A stretch of 64,000 bases of DNA, from NCBI GenBank assembly GCA_963743275.1, contig CAVUPB010000008.1, positions 930,001 to 994,000 on the forward strand, in the 5' to 3' direction. Shown here piece after piece: positions 34,040-42,754 of the stretch. Every line of letters begins with the position of its first letter. Position 1 is the first letter of the stretch. The DNA is from JALYLC01 sp963743275. Lineage in GTDB: Bacteria > Actinomycetota > Thermoleophilia > Gaiellales > JALYLC01. The translations under genes were made by a program, and so were the position numbers. The notes under the pieces were generated by a model. The model did no database searches. It worked only from the letters and a program-made list of their open reading frames with translations, and was not told the DNA's origin.

Positions 34040-36253
34040 GTGAGCGTGACCACCGATGCCAACGACCAGCTGCTCGCTGGTCTGAACCCCTCGCAGCGCG
34101 AGGCGGTGACGCTGCCGGACGGTCCCGCGCTCGTGATCGCCGGCGCCGGCTCGGGCAAGACGCGCGTGCTGACGTCGCGCATCGGCTACCTGCTCGGCGA
34201 GGGGCGCGCGCGCCCGCACGAGGTGCTCGCGATCACGTTCACGAACCGCGCCGCCGCCGAGATGCGCGAGCGCGTCGAGCTGCTCGTCGGGCAGTCGCGC
34301 GGCATGTGGGTGATGACGTTCCACGCCGCCTGCGGCCGCATCCTGCGCCGCGAGGCCGATCGCCTCGGCTATCGCTCGAACTTCACGATCTACGACCAGG
34401 CCGACCAGGTGCGTGTCGTCAAGGCGTGCCTCGAGGAGCTCGGGCGCGATCCCAAGCGCTTCCCGCCGCGCGGCATCCACTCGCGCATCTCGTCGGAGAA
34501 GAACCGGCTCGTCTCGGCGGCCCAGTTCCGCGAGAACATCGGCAACTTCTTCGACCAGGTCGTGGCCGACGTCTTCGAGCTCTACGAGCGGCGGCTGCAC
34601 GCCTCGAACGCGATGGACTTCGACGACCTGCTGGTGCGCAGCGTCGACCTGCTCGAGAGCTTCGACGACGTGCGCGAGCGCTGGCAGGGCGCGTTCAACC
34701 ACCTGCTCGTCGACGAGTACCAGGACACGAACCACGCGCAGTACCGCATCGTGCGGCTGCTCTCCGATGCACACCGCAACGTCATGGTGGTCGGCGACGC
34801 CGACCAGGCGATCTACACCTGGCGCGGCGCCGACATCCGCAACATCCTCGACTTCGAGCGCGACTTCCCGGACGCGCGCGTCGTCCGCCTCGAGCAGAAC
34901 TACCGCTCCTCGCAGCGCATCCTCGACGCCGCCAACGCCGTCATCGAGCACAACGCGGGGCGGATCGAGAAGCGGCTGTGGAGCGAGCTCGGCAGCGGCG
35001 AGCCGGTGCGCGTGATCGAGGCCGAGGACGAGCACGACGAGGCGCGCATCGTCTCGGCCCGCATCGGCGCCCTCATCGAGGGCGGCTCGAGCGCGTCGCA
35101 GATCGCGGTCTTCTACCGCACCAACGCGCAGTCGCGCGTGCTCGAGGACCTGCTCGTTCGCCACGGCGTGCCCTACCAGGTCATCGGCGGCCCGCGCTTC
35201 TACGAGCGCGCCGAGATCAAGGACGCGATGGCGTACCTGAGCGTGCTCGACAACCCGACCGACGAGATCGCGCTGCGGCGCATCATCAACCAGCCGCGGC
35301 GGGGCATCGGCGACGCCAGCGTCGACCGCCTGGCCGCGACGGCGGGCTTCGGCGGAGGCTCGCTCTGGGACGCCCTCACCGACCCCGAGGCGGCCGGCGT
35401 GAGCACGGCGGCGGCGCGCTCGGTACGCGCGTTCCGCGCGCTCATGGACGAGCTGCGCGACCGCGCCGTCGAGCTCCCCGTGGGCGACCTCCTCGAGACG
35501 CTGCTCGCGCGCACCGGCGTGATCGAGGCGCTGGAGGCCGAGCGCACGATCGAGTCGCAGGGCCGCATCGAGAACCTCCAGGAGCTCGTGGGCGTCGCGC
35601 GCGAGTACGTCGCGCGCAGCGAGGAGCCCTCGCTCGCGGGGTTCCTGCAGGAGGTCGCGCTGACCGCCGACGCCGATGCGCTCGCCGCCGAGGACGACGG
35701 CTCGGGCCGGGTCACGCTGATGACGCTGCACAACGCGAAGGGCCTCGAGTTCGAGGCGGTCTTCGTGATCGGCATGGAGCAGAACCTCTTCCCGCACGTG
35801 CGCGCGATCGAGGAGGCGAACATCGAGGAGGAACGGCGCCTCTGCTACGTCGCGATCACGCGCGCGCGGCGCGAGCTCTCGCTCGTCTACGCGCGCCAGC
35901 GCACGCTCTTCGGCGCGCGCGGCAACAACCTCCCGTCGCAGTTCATCGACGAGATCCCGGCGAACCTCGTCGAGCACGAGCGCAAGGCCCGCAGCTTCGG
36001 CTCGGCCTCGCGCGGCGGCGCGGGCGGCGGAAGCTGGGGATCCATGAGCGCGGGCGCGACGACGCAGCTGGCGGGCGTGGCGCCGCGCGACGAGATCCCG
36101 CAGCTCGCCGTGGGCGACAACGTCGTGCACGACCAGCTCGGCGAAGGCGTCGTCACCGGCACGGCGGACGGCGGCCAGGTGATCGTCCGCTTCCGCTCGG
36201 ACGGCTCCGAACGGCGCCTCCTGCTCGCGTACGCACCGCTCAAGCGCATCTGA
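34040..36253 (+). CDS. pcrA: ATP-dependent DNA helicase PcrA/UvrD
   Basis: A 737-aa superfamily 1A helicase with all main motifs: Walker A AGAGSGKTRVLTSRI (~33-47), motif Ia TFTNRAAAEM, Walker B LLVDEYQDTN, motif III VGDADQAIYTWRGAD, motif IV EQNYRSS, motif V VTLMTLHNAKGLEFE and motif VI YVAITRARREL. A Gly/Ser linker leads to a C-terminal Tudor-like RNA-polymerase-binding segment (VGDNVVHDQLGEGVV ... VIVRF). It unwinds DNA in repair and replication restart. It is the last gene before the tRNA-Val island. Confidence 0.96.
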   Translation: MSVTTDANDQLLAGLNPSQREAVTLPDGPALVIAGAGSGKTRVLTSRIGYLLGEGRARPHEVLAITFTNRAAAEMRERVELLVGQSRGMWVMTFHAACGRILRREADRLGYRSNFTIYDQADQVRVVKACLEELGRDPKRFPPRGIHSRISSEKNRLVSAAQFRENIGNFFDQVVADVFELYERRLHASNAMDFDDLLVRSVDLLESFDDVRERWQGAFNHLLVDEYQDTNHAQYRIVRLLSDAHRNVMVVGDADQAIYTWRGADIRNILDFERDFPDARVVRLEQNYRSSQRILDAANAVIEHNAGRIEKRLWSELGSGEPVRVIEAEDEHDEARIVSARIGALIEGGSSASQIAVFYRTNAQSRVLEDLLVRHGVPYQVIGGPRFYERAEIKDAMAYLSVLDNPTDEIALRRIINQPRRGIGDASVDRLAATAGFGGGSLWDALTDPEAAGVSTAAARSVRAFRALMDELRDRAVELPVGDLLETLLARTGVIEALEAERTIESQGRIENLQELVGVAREYVARSEEPSLAGFLQEVALTADADALAAEDDGSGRVTLMTLHNAKGLEFEAVFVIGMEQNLFPHVRAIEEANIEEERRLCYVAITRARRELSLVYARQRTLFGARGNNLPSQFIDEIPANLVEHERKARSFGSASRGGAGGGSWGSMSAGATTQLAGVAPRDEIPQLAVGDNVVHDQLGEGVVTGTADGGQVIVRFRSDGSERRLLLAYAPLKRI

Positions 36254-36282
36254 GGCCGCGTCGCCGGGCCTGCGACCGCTGG

Positions 36283-36288
36283 TATCAT
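36283..36288 (+). promoter_or_regulatory. -10 box of tRNA-Val
   Basis: TATCAT ends 11 nt before the first base of the mature tRNA. Confidence 0.55.
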
Positions 36289-36299
36289 CGGCCACCGCG

Positions 36300-36372
36300 G
36301 GGCGATTAGCTCAGTTGGGAGAGCACCAGCTCGACAAGCTGGGGGTCACTGGTTCGAGCCCAGTATCGCCCA
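36300..36372 (+). tRNA. tRNA-Val (anticodon GAC)
   Basis: A complete 73-nt cloverleaf: acceptor GGGCGAT with ATCGCCC, D-arm GCTCAGTTGGGAGAGC, anticodon arm CCAGC/GCTGG with loop TCGACAA (GAC at 36333-36335), T-arm ACTGG-TTCGAGC-CCAGT and discriminator A. CCA is not encoded. Its 3' half is repeated downstream at 42832 and 60351, so it has served as an integration site. Confidence 0.97.
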
Positions 36373-36379
36373 TCCCGGA
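36328..36379 (+). repeat. attL-like direct repeat A (3' half of tRNA-Val)
   Basis: These 52 bases, from the anticodon stem to seven bases past the tRNA end, are repeated exactly at 42832-42883 and approximately at 60351-60397, all in the same orientation. This is the footprint left by integrative elements that use a tRNA 3' end and restore it. Confidence 0.85.
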
Positions 36380-36616
36380 TTCCTGATGGTTACGCCAGAT
36401 CGATGGTCGGGCTTCGAAGCTGGGGGGTCGTCTCAGGCGAGCGCTGCGAGCATTTTGGGCCAGGCGCGCGTGGCTCCGGTGGACGTTGGCGGACGCTTGC
36501 GGACAGTATCTCGGCGGTGACCGGGTCAGGCATCTGCCTCTTGGCGCGATCTGGCTGGGGGTCGTCGTGCGAGCTTGGCGGGAGATCTGTCGCGCGCCTG
36601 GGCATGCGAACTCGGG

Positions 36617-36823
36617 TCAGCCGAGAACGCTGACGTCGCGGCCGCAATGCGAGATGCGCACGACGAAGTCGCCGTCGTGGGTTGCCCTCACGGTGTAGCC
36701 CGGAGCGCGCAGCGTGCGCTCGAGCCGGAGCGTGCGGCCGTCCGCCTCGACCCGTGCCGGCCGGTACGCGAGGCGCAGGGTCTCGCGCGAGGCATAGTCG
36801 AAGGTGCGGTAGCTGACGTTCAC
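36617..36823 (-). CDS. Small hypothetical beta-rich protein or C-terminal fragment
   Basis: A 68-aa frame starting at a GTG: NVSYRTFDYASRETLRLAYRPARVEADGRTL and ending DGDFVVRISHCGRDVSVLG. It reads like the C-terminal beta domain of a larger enzyme and may be a fragment left in the island. The rest of 36380-37012 shows nothing convincing apart from the operator at 36968. Confidence 0.4.
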   Translation of the reverse strand: MNVSYRTFDYASRETLRLAYRPARVEADGRTLRLERTLRAPGYTVRATHDGDFVVRISHCGRDVSVLG

Positions 36824-36967
36824 GCCGCAACCGGCTCCGCACCGGTGTGGGGCGGGATTCCGCCTCGCGGTCCAGCCTCGTCGAGGCAGGCGGTCAACTC
36901 CTCGACGATCGCGGGGGAGCGGGCGTCACTGGCGCGGGGCCGCTGTCCCGTGGTAGCGTGCGCATGA

Positions 36968-36983
36968 TAGACCGATCGGTCTA
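36968..36983. promoter_or_regulatory. TetR-type operator upstream of the cupin gene
   Basis: A perfect 16-bp palindrome TAGACCGATCGGTCTA, just downstream of a TAGCGT -10-like box (36954-36959) and about 30 nt before the cupin ATG. It has the TAGACC-N4-GGTCTA form that I recall for NemR/AcuR-type repressors, and a repressor of that look is encoded at 37456. Confidence 0.75.
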
Positions 36984-37012
36984 GTCCAGCGAGCTCGAGA
37001 GGGAGAGGGCGA

Positions 37013-37399
37013 ATGCGGATCGCGAAGGAGAAGGTCGATGTCCGGTTGGACATGCCCGGGGCAGTGATTCGTCAGCGCAGGGACTTCGGTGACGTGAGCG
37101 GGTTCGAGACGATCAGCGGCGAGTACTTCTCGCTCTCTGCCGGGGTCGACACGACGTCGCTCTTCGAGGGCCTGGAAGGCGACCTCTGCCAGTGCCCTCA
37201 CTGGGGCTACGTGCTGGGCGGACGGCTGACCACGACCGATGCGGACGACGTCCACGAGACCGTCGAGGCGGGCGACCTCTTCTACTGGCCGCCCGGACAC
37301 AATGTCAGGGTCGACGCCGACGCCGAGATCGTGATGTTCAGTCCGCAACGCGAACATAGCCACGTCATCGAGCACATGATCGAGAAGGTCCGAGGCTAG
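37013..37399 (+). CDS. Cupin-domain protein
   Basis: A 128-aa single-domain cupin-like protein. The conserved core is CPHWGYVLGGRLTTTDADDVHETVEAGDLFYWPPGHNVRVDADAEIVMFSP, with His and Glu/Asp in the usual metal-site strands, though not the full textbook motif. It may bind a small molecule or act as a dioxygenase or isomerase. Start ATG 37013 with a strong GAGAGGGAGAGGG purine run upstream. Probably repressed by the TetR at 37456 through the palindrome. Confidence 0.75.
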   Translation: MRIAKEKVDVRLDMPGAVIRQRRDFGDVSGFETISGEYFSLSAGVDTTSLFEGLEGDLCQCPHWGYVLGGRLTTTDADDVHETVEAGDLFYWPPGHNVRVDADAEIVMFSPQREHSHVIEHMIEKVRG

Positions 37400-37455
37400 C
37401 GCGTGCGAAGGCCCGCATCGAGCGGCGATCGGATTCGGCCCTGACGACCGGTGCC

Positions 37456-38037
37456 ATGCATCCGACGAAGTCTCGTCTGCTCGATGCGGGCCTGAGCATG
37501 CTGCTCGAGCACGGCTACAACGATCTCGGCATCCAGGCGCTGCTCGCGGCGACGGGTACCCCGAAGGGCTCCTTCTACCATCACTTCAAGGACAAGGAGG
37601 ACTTCGCGCTCCAGGTCGTCGACCGCTACATGCGCGGGGTACACGCGGGCCTCGCGGGCTGTCTGGGAGACACGAGTCGCCCCCCGCTCGAGCGAGTGCG
37701 TCTGTTCTTCGAGACGACGCAGGAGCACTATCGCAGCGAGGGGTACATGGGTTGCCTGCTGGGCGGCCTCGGTCAAGAGCTGTCGGGTGTCAGCGACGTG
37801 TTCCGGCACAAGATCGAGGAGTGCTTCTCCGAGATCGGCGAGCAGCTGACCGCCTGCCTCGAGGAGGCCAGGGAGCGAGGCGACATCCCGCCCCGCGCGG
37901 AAGCGCGGCACCTCGCGAGCCTGCTGGTGGACTGCTGGGAGGGCGCTGCGCTTCGCAGCCGGCTGCGGCGGGAGCCCGCACCGCTTGATGCGATGCTCGA
38001 CTTCTACTTCTCCGCGGTCGCCGCCACAGCCTCGTAG
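37456..38037 (+). CDS. TetR-family regulator (NemR/AcuR-like)
   Basis: A 193-aa regulator: HTH in LLDAGLSMLLEHGYNDLGIQALLAATGTPKGSFYHHFKDKEDFALQVV, then a C-terminal domain with the GYMGCLLGGLGQELS segment typical of the NemR/AcuR group, where a Cys senses electrophiles (here C in MGCLLG). It follows the cupin gene by 56 nt. The perfect palindrome at 36968 is the likely binding site. Confidence 0.88.
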   Translation: MHPTKSRLLDAGLSMLLEHGYNDLGIQALLAATGTPKGSFYHHFKDKEDFALQVVDRYMRGVHAGLAGCLGDTSRPPLERVRLFFETTQEHYRSEGYMGCLLGGLGQELSGVSDVFRHKIEECFSEIGEQLTACLEEARERGDIPPRAEARHLASLLVDCWEGAALRSRLRREPAPLDAMLDFYFSAVAATAS

Positions 38038-38042
38038 CGCGT

Positions 38043-38128
38043 GCCGCGGGGAGCAAGCACCGGGAGAGCGGTGGGAGTCGATGGCGCGCGCCGTACAGCT
38101 TCTAGATTGGGCATCATCCGCCGCTCTC
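38043..38128. repeat. Imperfect long direct repeat X
   Basis: About 86 nt that match 41213-41296 at roughly 80% with a few indels (shared blocks include GCAAGCACC, GGAGAGCGGT, GTCGATGGC, GCGCGCC and GGGCAT). Copy X is followed by a truncated LuxR gene, copy Y by a truncated EAL gene. Nature unknown. Confidence 0.6.
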
Positions 38129-38237
38129 CGAACCCCGAGGCCCGAAAGCATCGCGGTATTCGGCCTATTCGCGGTAACGGGGATCCCGATCGCCTGCGCC
38201 GCGTAGTCGACCGCGCACGATCACGGGGCGTGCACCC

Positions 38238-38540
38238 TCAACGCAGGTCAGCAAACGCGAACTCGACGTGCTTTGCCTCCTCGCCCGTGGCCTCTCGAAC
38301 GGCGAAATCGCGAGCGAGCTCTTTCTCGCCGACACGACCGTCAAGAGCCACACCGCTCGCGCCCTCTCCAAACTCGCCCTGCTCGATCACGTCCAGACCG
38401 TAGTCTTCGCCTACCAGACCGGACTCGTGCGGCCCGGAGAGCCCGAGCCACCGCTGCCCCTCGAGCAGGTGGGCCCGGGGCCGCCGAGGCAGGGGGCCCA
38501 GGCGGAGTCGAACGCACAGAACACCCTGCGATGCACCTGA
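38238..38540 (+). pseudogene. LuxR/NarL-type HTH fragment
   Basis: The frame reads STQVSKRELDVLCLLARGLSNGEIASELFLADTTVKSHTARALSKLALLDHVQTVVFAYQTGLV, a clear C-terminal HTH of a NarL-family response regulator. The receiver domain is missing: upstream the frame is open for a while but not recognisable. The last 35 residues are low-complexity. Probably a remnant rather than a working regulator, although a GTG at 38268 could make a small HTH protein. Confidence 0.75.
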
Positions 38541-38562
38541 TATGACGGCTTTCAAGCCCTCC
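38531..38562. repeat. Direct repeat flanking the hydrolase segment, left copy
   Basis: A 32-nt sequence matching 39850-39881 at 29 of 32 positions (shared core GACGGCTTTCAA and CCCTCC). The two copies bracket the alpha/beta hydrolase gene in the same orientation. Confidence 0.65.
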
Positions 38563-38606
38563 GGAACCTCTGGGTCGCGTGCTCGGCCGAGGATCAAGAT
38601 CGACCC

Positions 38607-39443
38607 TCAAGCCTCGCGGCGAGGGGAGGACATCGACCCGCGATCTCGGCAAGGCGAGGAGTGGGCGCGGCAGAACTCGCGCACGGCCGCGTTGAACTGC
38701 TCGGGCCGCTCGAGGTTCGTGAGGTGCCCGGCGCTGGAGATCACGACGAGCTTTGCATCCGGGATCGCCTGTTCGAACTGGCGCGCGACGCTGAGCGGCG
38801 AGCGCACGTCGAGCTCGCCCCAGATGAGCAGGGTCGGAACGGCGATGCGGGGCAGCAGGTCGCGCTGGTCGGTCTCGGCCATGAGGGTGATCGCCCTCTT
38901 GAGGCTCTCGGGGCGGATGTCGGCGGCCATCTTCTCGAGCAGTGGGACGAACTGGGCCGGCGGGTCGCCGGCGAACAGCCCGGGAAGCGTGGGATCGAAC
39001 TCCGTGGCGGGCGTCGCGAGCATCTGACGCACGCCTGCGACCCGGACACGCACCTCCTCCTCGGGCAGCGACCCCTTCCACCCGGCGTAGGTGTCGACGA
39101 GGATCAGGGTGGCGACGAGCCGCGGATGGTTGCGGTAGAGCTCCTGGACGAGGGTGCCGCCCCACGAGAGCCCGGCGACGTGCGCCGGGCCAAGCGCGAG
39201 ATCGTCGATCACGGCGGCGAGGGAATTGGAGTAATCCGCCAGCGCGAAGTCCGCGGGCACATCCGAGGAGCGGCCCGCCCCGGGCTCGTCCCAGGCAACG
39301 ACCGTGAACTCGTCGGCCAAAGCGGCGAGCTGCGGCTGCCAGATGCGGCCGTCCTCCGCACCGCCGTGCACGAACACCAGCGGCGGGCCCTCGCCGACGC
39401 GCTCGTAGGCGAGCTCGAGCCCGTTCGCCCGGGCGACGTTCAC
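38607..39443 (-). CDS. Alpha/beta hydrolase
   Basis: A 278-aa hydrolase of the common esterase/haloperoxidase type: oxyanion HGG in VFVHGGAEDGRIW, nucleophile elbow GLSWGG (Ser near residue 93), acid in IWGELDVRSP and His in SAGHLTNLE. The triad is complete. Substrate unknown. It is an intact gene inside the fragment-rich first island segment, framed by 32-nt direct repeats. Confidence 0.9.
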   Translation of the reverse strand: MNVARANGLELAYERVGEGPPLVFVHGGAEDGRIWQPQLAALADEFTVVAWDEPGAGRSSDVPADFALADYSNSLAAVIDDLALGPAHVAGLSWGGTLVQELYRNHPRLVATLILVDTYAGWKGSLPEEEVRVRVAGVRQMLATPATEFDPTLPGLFAGDPPAQFVPLLEKMAADIRPESLKRAITLMAETDQRDLLPRIAVPTLLIWGELDVRSPLSVARQFEQAIPDAKLVVISSAGHLTNLERPEQFNAAVREFCRAHSSPCRDRGSMSSPRREA

Positions 39444-39849
39444 GGTCGCAAGGCTACATGCCTACCGAGTACGTCGAGCGATGCGCAGCGGCGCACAACG
39501 AGCGGCGCCGGGCGTCGACGGCGCTGCCTTTCGCGGCGGCCGCGTGCCTCGCCCACCTGGCCTCACACCGCCCATCGCTGCGCGAGTTGGGGCTGGGTCA
39601 CTGCGTTTGTGGCGTGGGCGGTGGTGCAGTTTGCACCAGGTCTTCGCGGCGCTGCGCACTTGAACGACGGAACGATCGTGCTCTTCGTCGCTGACCTCGC
39701 GTTTGTACTCTTGCCCTGGCGGCTCGCCGGGGCCGTAGTGCGCGGGCTGCGGTTTCGGGCGCGCAGCGGGCGCTCAGGGTCGACCCTTGAGCGAGCGGTA
39801 CAGCGGAAATACCGCTGAGCAGGGAAATCGTTGTGTCATCCACAACGTC
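39444..39849. other. Intergenic stretch with a possible membrane-protein fragment
   Basis: On the plus strand 39600-39818 reads WVTAFVAWAVVQFAPGL then DGTIVLFVADLAFVLLPWRLAGAVV, two hydrophobic helices with a basic C-terminus, but no convincing start. It may be a remnant. Nothing else is recognised. Confidence 0.35.
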
Positions 39850-39881
39850 ATGCACCTAATAGGACGGCTTTCAAACCCTCC
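39850..39881. repeat. Direct repeat flanking the hydrolase segment, right copy
   Basis: Partner of 38531-38562 with three mismatches; see there. It lies just downstream of the cysteine-synthase-like gene's stop. Confidence 0.65.
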
Positions 39882-39927
39882 TGAGCCGCTTGCCCGTCTT
39901 CTTGGCCGGTGACGTCACAGGCTTCGC

Positions 39928-40857
39928 CTAAAGGTCGGCGAACGGACTGACCGTCATGTACTTGAAGGCCGTGTCGACCGCAAGTGTGACGATCACCGCG
40001 TCCGGCCCGAGACGTTCGGAGAGGCGGTGCGCGCCGACCACGTTCGCCCCGGTCGAGATGCCGGCGAAGATGCCCTCCTCACGTGCAAGCCGGCGGGTCA
40101 TCTCGAGCGCGGCTTCGTCCTCGATCGCGGCGACGTGATCGACCTTCTCCGCGCTCCAGTGGGGAACGACGAATCCCGTCCAACCCTGGATGAGGAACGC
40201 TCCGCGCGCGCCGTTGCCGCTGATGGCCGCTGACTCGGCGGGCTCGTGTCCCTGGATGAAGACCCCGTGCGGCTTCAGTGCGTCGGAGACGCCCATGAGC
40301 GAGCTCCCCGTGCCAATGCCCTGGCAGAAGGCCGTGACGCGGCCGCTGCTCTGCTCCCAGATCTCCTGCCCAAGGGCTTCCCGGTGGGCCGGGATGATGT
40401 ATGGGTTATTGAATTGGTCGGTCGCGTAGTGATCAGGCCGCTCCGCCAGCAAGGCCGCTCGCTCGACCATGTTGTGGATGTCCTGCGACGTCACGTTGGG
40501 GCGACCGTGGATCGAAGGAACAACGTCGATCTCGGCGCCGAGCGCTCGCATGATCTGGAAGCGCTCCTCCGTAAAGCAGTCGGCCATCACGATCAGTGCC
40601 TGATACCCCTTCGCCTGGCAAACGAGCGCGAGCGCTGGACCGGTACTCCCGCCCGTGTACTCGACGATCGTGTCGCCCTGCGAGATCAGCCCATCACGCT
40701 CCGCGCCCTCGATCATCGCGAGCGCCATACGGTCCTTCATCGAGCCCGTCGGATTGCGATATTCGAGCTTGAGCCACAACTCGGCGCCGTTCCCGGGCGC
40801 GCAGTGACGGAGCCTGACGATGGGTGTGTTCCCGATCGTCTCGAGGATGGAATGCAT
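39928..40857 (-). CDS. PLP-dependent cysteine synthase/cystathionine beta-synthase family protein
   Basis: A 309-aa fold-type II PLP enzyme beginning SILETIGNTPIVRLRH. The PLP lysine is in PTGSMKDRMA (near residue 41), the substrate loop is EYTGGSTGPALA where canonical CysK has TSGNTG, and the phosphate loop is GIGTGSS. The altered loop suggests a substrate other than plain O-acetylserine. Neighbours give no pathway link. Full length. Confidence 0.88.
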   Translation of the reverse strand: MHSILETIGNTPIVRLRHCAPGNGAELWLKLEYRNPTGSMKDRMALAMIEGAERDGLISQGDTIVEYTGGSTGPALALVCQAKGYQALIVMADCFTEERFQIMRALGAEIDVVPSIHGRPNVTSQDIHNMVERAALLAERPDHYATDQFNNPYIIPAHREALGQEIWEQSSGRVTAFCQGIGTGSSLMGVSDALKPHGVFIQGHEPAESAAISGNGARGAFLIQGWTGFVVPHWSAEKVDHVAAIEDEAALEMTRRLAREEGIFAGISTGANVVGAHRLSERLGPDAVIVTLAVDTAFKYMTVSPFADL

Positions 40858-41212
40858 GCGGTGTGCCCCCTAGTGCTCCGCTCCCGGCCAGATCGCTCGC
40901 GAGGAGACGCTACTGCAACGCGCGGGACGGCGCGACCCACTCGGTCGACGGCTTGCCACCACACCCACGGGGGTCTCGCCGCGGGCGTCATCTCCCCTCG
41001 GCGTCCCGCTCAACGCCGCCACCATCGTCGAATGGATCGAGGGCGAAGCCGAGGTCGACACCCTCGGATCGCAGTCGGGCCTGACCTTAACTTCATCGTC
41101 GACCTCTGTGCCCCCGACCCAGAACGAGCTGAGGACCGGTCGCCGAGCTAGCTCATGGGGCAGCGTCCTGATCGGTCCGCCGCTCGGTTGCTCATTCGGC
41201 GCGCGTGTCGCG
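40858..41212. other. Intergenic region without a supported gene
   Basis: Several short frames are open, and one on the plus strand (WIEGEAEVDTLGSQSGL, around 41030-41085) looks mildly coding-like, but no family or start can be supported. Probably decayed sequence in the island. Confidence 0.4.
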
Positions 41213-41296
41213 GAGCGCGGGGCAAGCACCTGGAGAGCGGTAGGGTCGATGGCCCGCGCCGCACGAAACCGAGGGTGGGCATGATCCGCTGCCCTC
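41213..41296. repeat. Imperfect long direct repeat Y
   Basis: Partner of 38043-38128; see there. Confidence 0.6.
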
Positions 41297-41379
41297 ACGG
41301 TGTCAACTAGACCGGGTCACTCCAACTCCACCGCCACGGACACTCCGCTACTACACCGCGGAATCAGTCGCCTCAGGGT

Positions 41380-41775
41380 TCGACCATCAAGTGCCTGCAA
41401 CGTCTGCAAACGCAGGGCTTCAAGTTCGCCATCGACGACGTCGGCACCGGCAACTCCGGACTCGCCATGCTGCGCCAGATCCACGTCGAGTACGTCAAGA
41501 TCGACCGCACGATCGTAACCGCAGCCCCCACCGAGCCCGGCGCGCGCGCCGTGCTCATGGCCATCGCCACCTACGCTCGCCAGACCGGCGCGTTCGTAGT
41601 CCCCGAAGGCATCCAAGACAACGAGACACTCCAGTTCCTAAGCAGCCTCGACAAGCACGAGCTGCACACCGACGCCATCATCCAAGGCGGCCAAGGCTAC
41701 GCACTCGGCCGACCCGAAGAGGACACCCCAGCAATCCCGCAGCAGCCCGCACACCACCTGCCCGAGGCCGCCTAG
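41380..41775 (+). pseudogene. Truncated EAL-domain (c-di-GMP phosphodiesterase) fragment
   Basis: About 130 residues corresponding to the second half of an EAL domain: LQTQGFKFAIDDVGTGNSGLAMLRQIHVEYVKIDRTIV, then VPEGIQDNETLQFL. The DD and KIDR elements are present, but the EAL motif, earlier metal ligands and any sensor domain are missing, and the late VAEG is VPEG. An ATG at 41467 exists but lies inside the domain. Not expected to hydrolyse c-di-GMP. Confidence 0.8.
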
Positions 41776-41936
41776 TAGCCCGGATCCCAGTCGGCGTCCA
41801 TCGCTCTGGCCCCTCTCGGGTCGACGGCTGGGATAGCAGCGCCGACTTCGAGCTGTTTGTTACGGAAGCTGCCCCACCACCTGCGACCTACGCCGCGGAA
41901 TCAATCATCTAGCTGGGAGCAGTGGCAGCGGCGGGC

Positions 41937-42551
41937 TCACCCGCCTCTGCTGTCCGATCTTCGCGCCGCGATGAGGTTGGCGCCGAAGAGAATCCAGCCC
42001 ACGCCGAAGAGCACGTTCGCCACGACACCGTAGATCCTGTAGCCGTCGATCTGATCCGTCAGATCGGGTCGCACCAGAAGCGCCCACAGGAACGAGGAGA
42101 GCAGCGCTCCCCCAAGCCCCGCGAGTATGAGCAGGCTGAATCTCGTCAACGGGGAGGCGGTGCGATTGGCCACTGCGATCAGAATCAACCCCACTCCAAA
42201 GACGGGGGCCAAGAGCGGCGGCACGACCGCGAGTATCGCCAGATCCAACAGTGCCGGGATCACCGCTCCGATCATCGCGAGCACAAAGCCGACACGGGCC
42301 ATCCGGCCGGCGTGCCCGATCAGCAGCGTGTGCGACCCGCCCAGCCCCAGCGCGATCAGCAGGCCGGAAGGCCCTTCCATCATGCTGCCCCAGAACTCCG
42401 TGCCCCTGCCGAGCAGTTCCCCTTGCTCGTCGAACGAGGTCGGGCCATGCAAGCTGGTGTAGATGGGCCAAAGGGCGATGTTCAGCGCTCCGCCCACGAT
42501 CATCGCCGGACCCGGCCACAGCGCGACCGACGCAACAGATCGGTTGTTCAC
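41937..42551 (-). CDS. Integral membrane protein, unknown
   Basis: A 204-aa protein with about six hydrophobic segments (MIVGGALNIALW, GLLIALGLGG, VGFVLAMIGAVIPALLDLAILAVV, LLILAGLGGALLSSFLWALLV, VVANVLFGVGWILFGANLIAA). Pattern resembles small multi-span actinobacterial proteins of unknown function. GTG start. It is the last gene before att repeat B. Confidence 0.7.
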   Translation of the reverse strand: MNNRSVASVALWPGPAMIVGGALNIALWPIYTSLHGPTSFDEQGELLGRGTEFWGSMMEGPSGLLIALGLGGSHTLLIGHAGRMARVGFVLAMIGAVIPALLDLAILAVVPPLLAPVFGVGLILIAVANRTASPLTRFSLLILAGLGGALLSSFLWALLVRPDLTDQIDGYRIYGVVANVLFGVGWILFGANLIAARRSDSRGG

Positions 42552-42754
42552 TTCGTCGGAGATGCAGCCGAGTATAGGAAGTGATCCACCGCGCGATTGG
42601 CGCGCCCTCGGCAGTCACGGTGCTCGCGGCGACCTGGGTTCTCGCTCTCACGGCGGCCTCGGCGGCCCCGTGACGCCACGACACGTTCGGCCGCGCGAGG
42701 GACCGTAGGAATGCCCCACCCGAGCCGGCTCCCCAGCCGCTCGTACATCAGTCC

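Noticed and set aside
33428..36295. Long minus-strand frame opposite pcrA and tetR
   Set aside because: Same antisense artefact; the helicase motifs on the plus strand are unambiguous.
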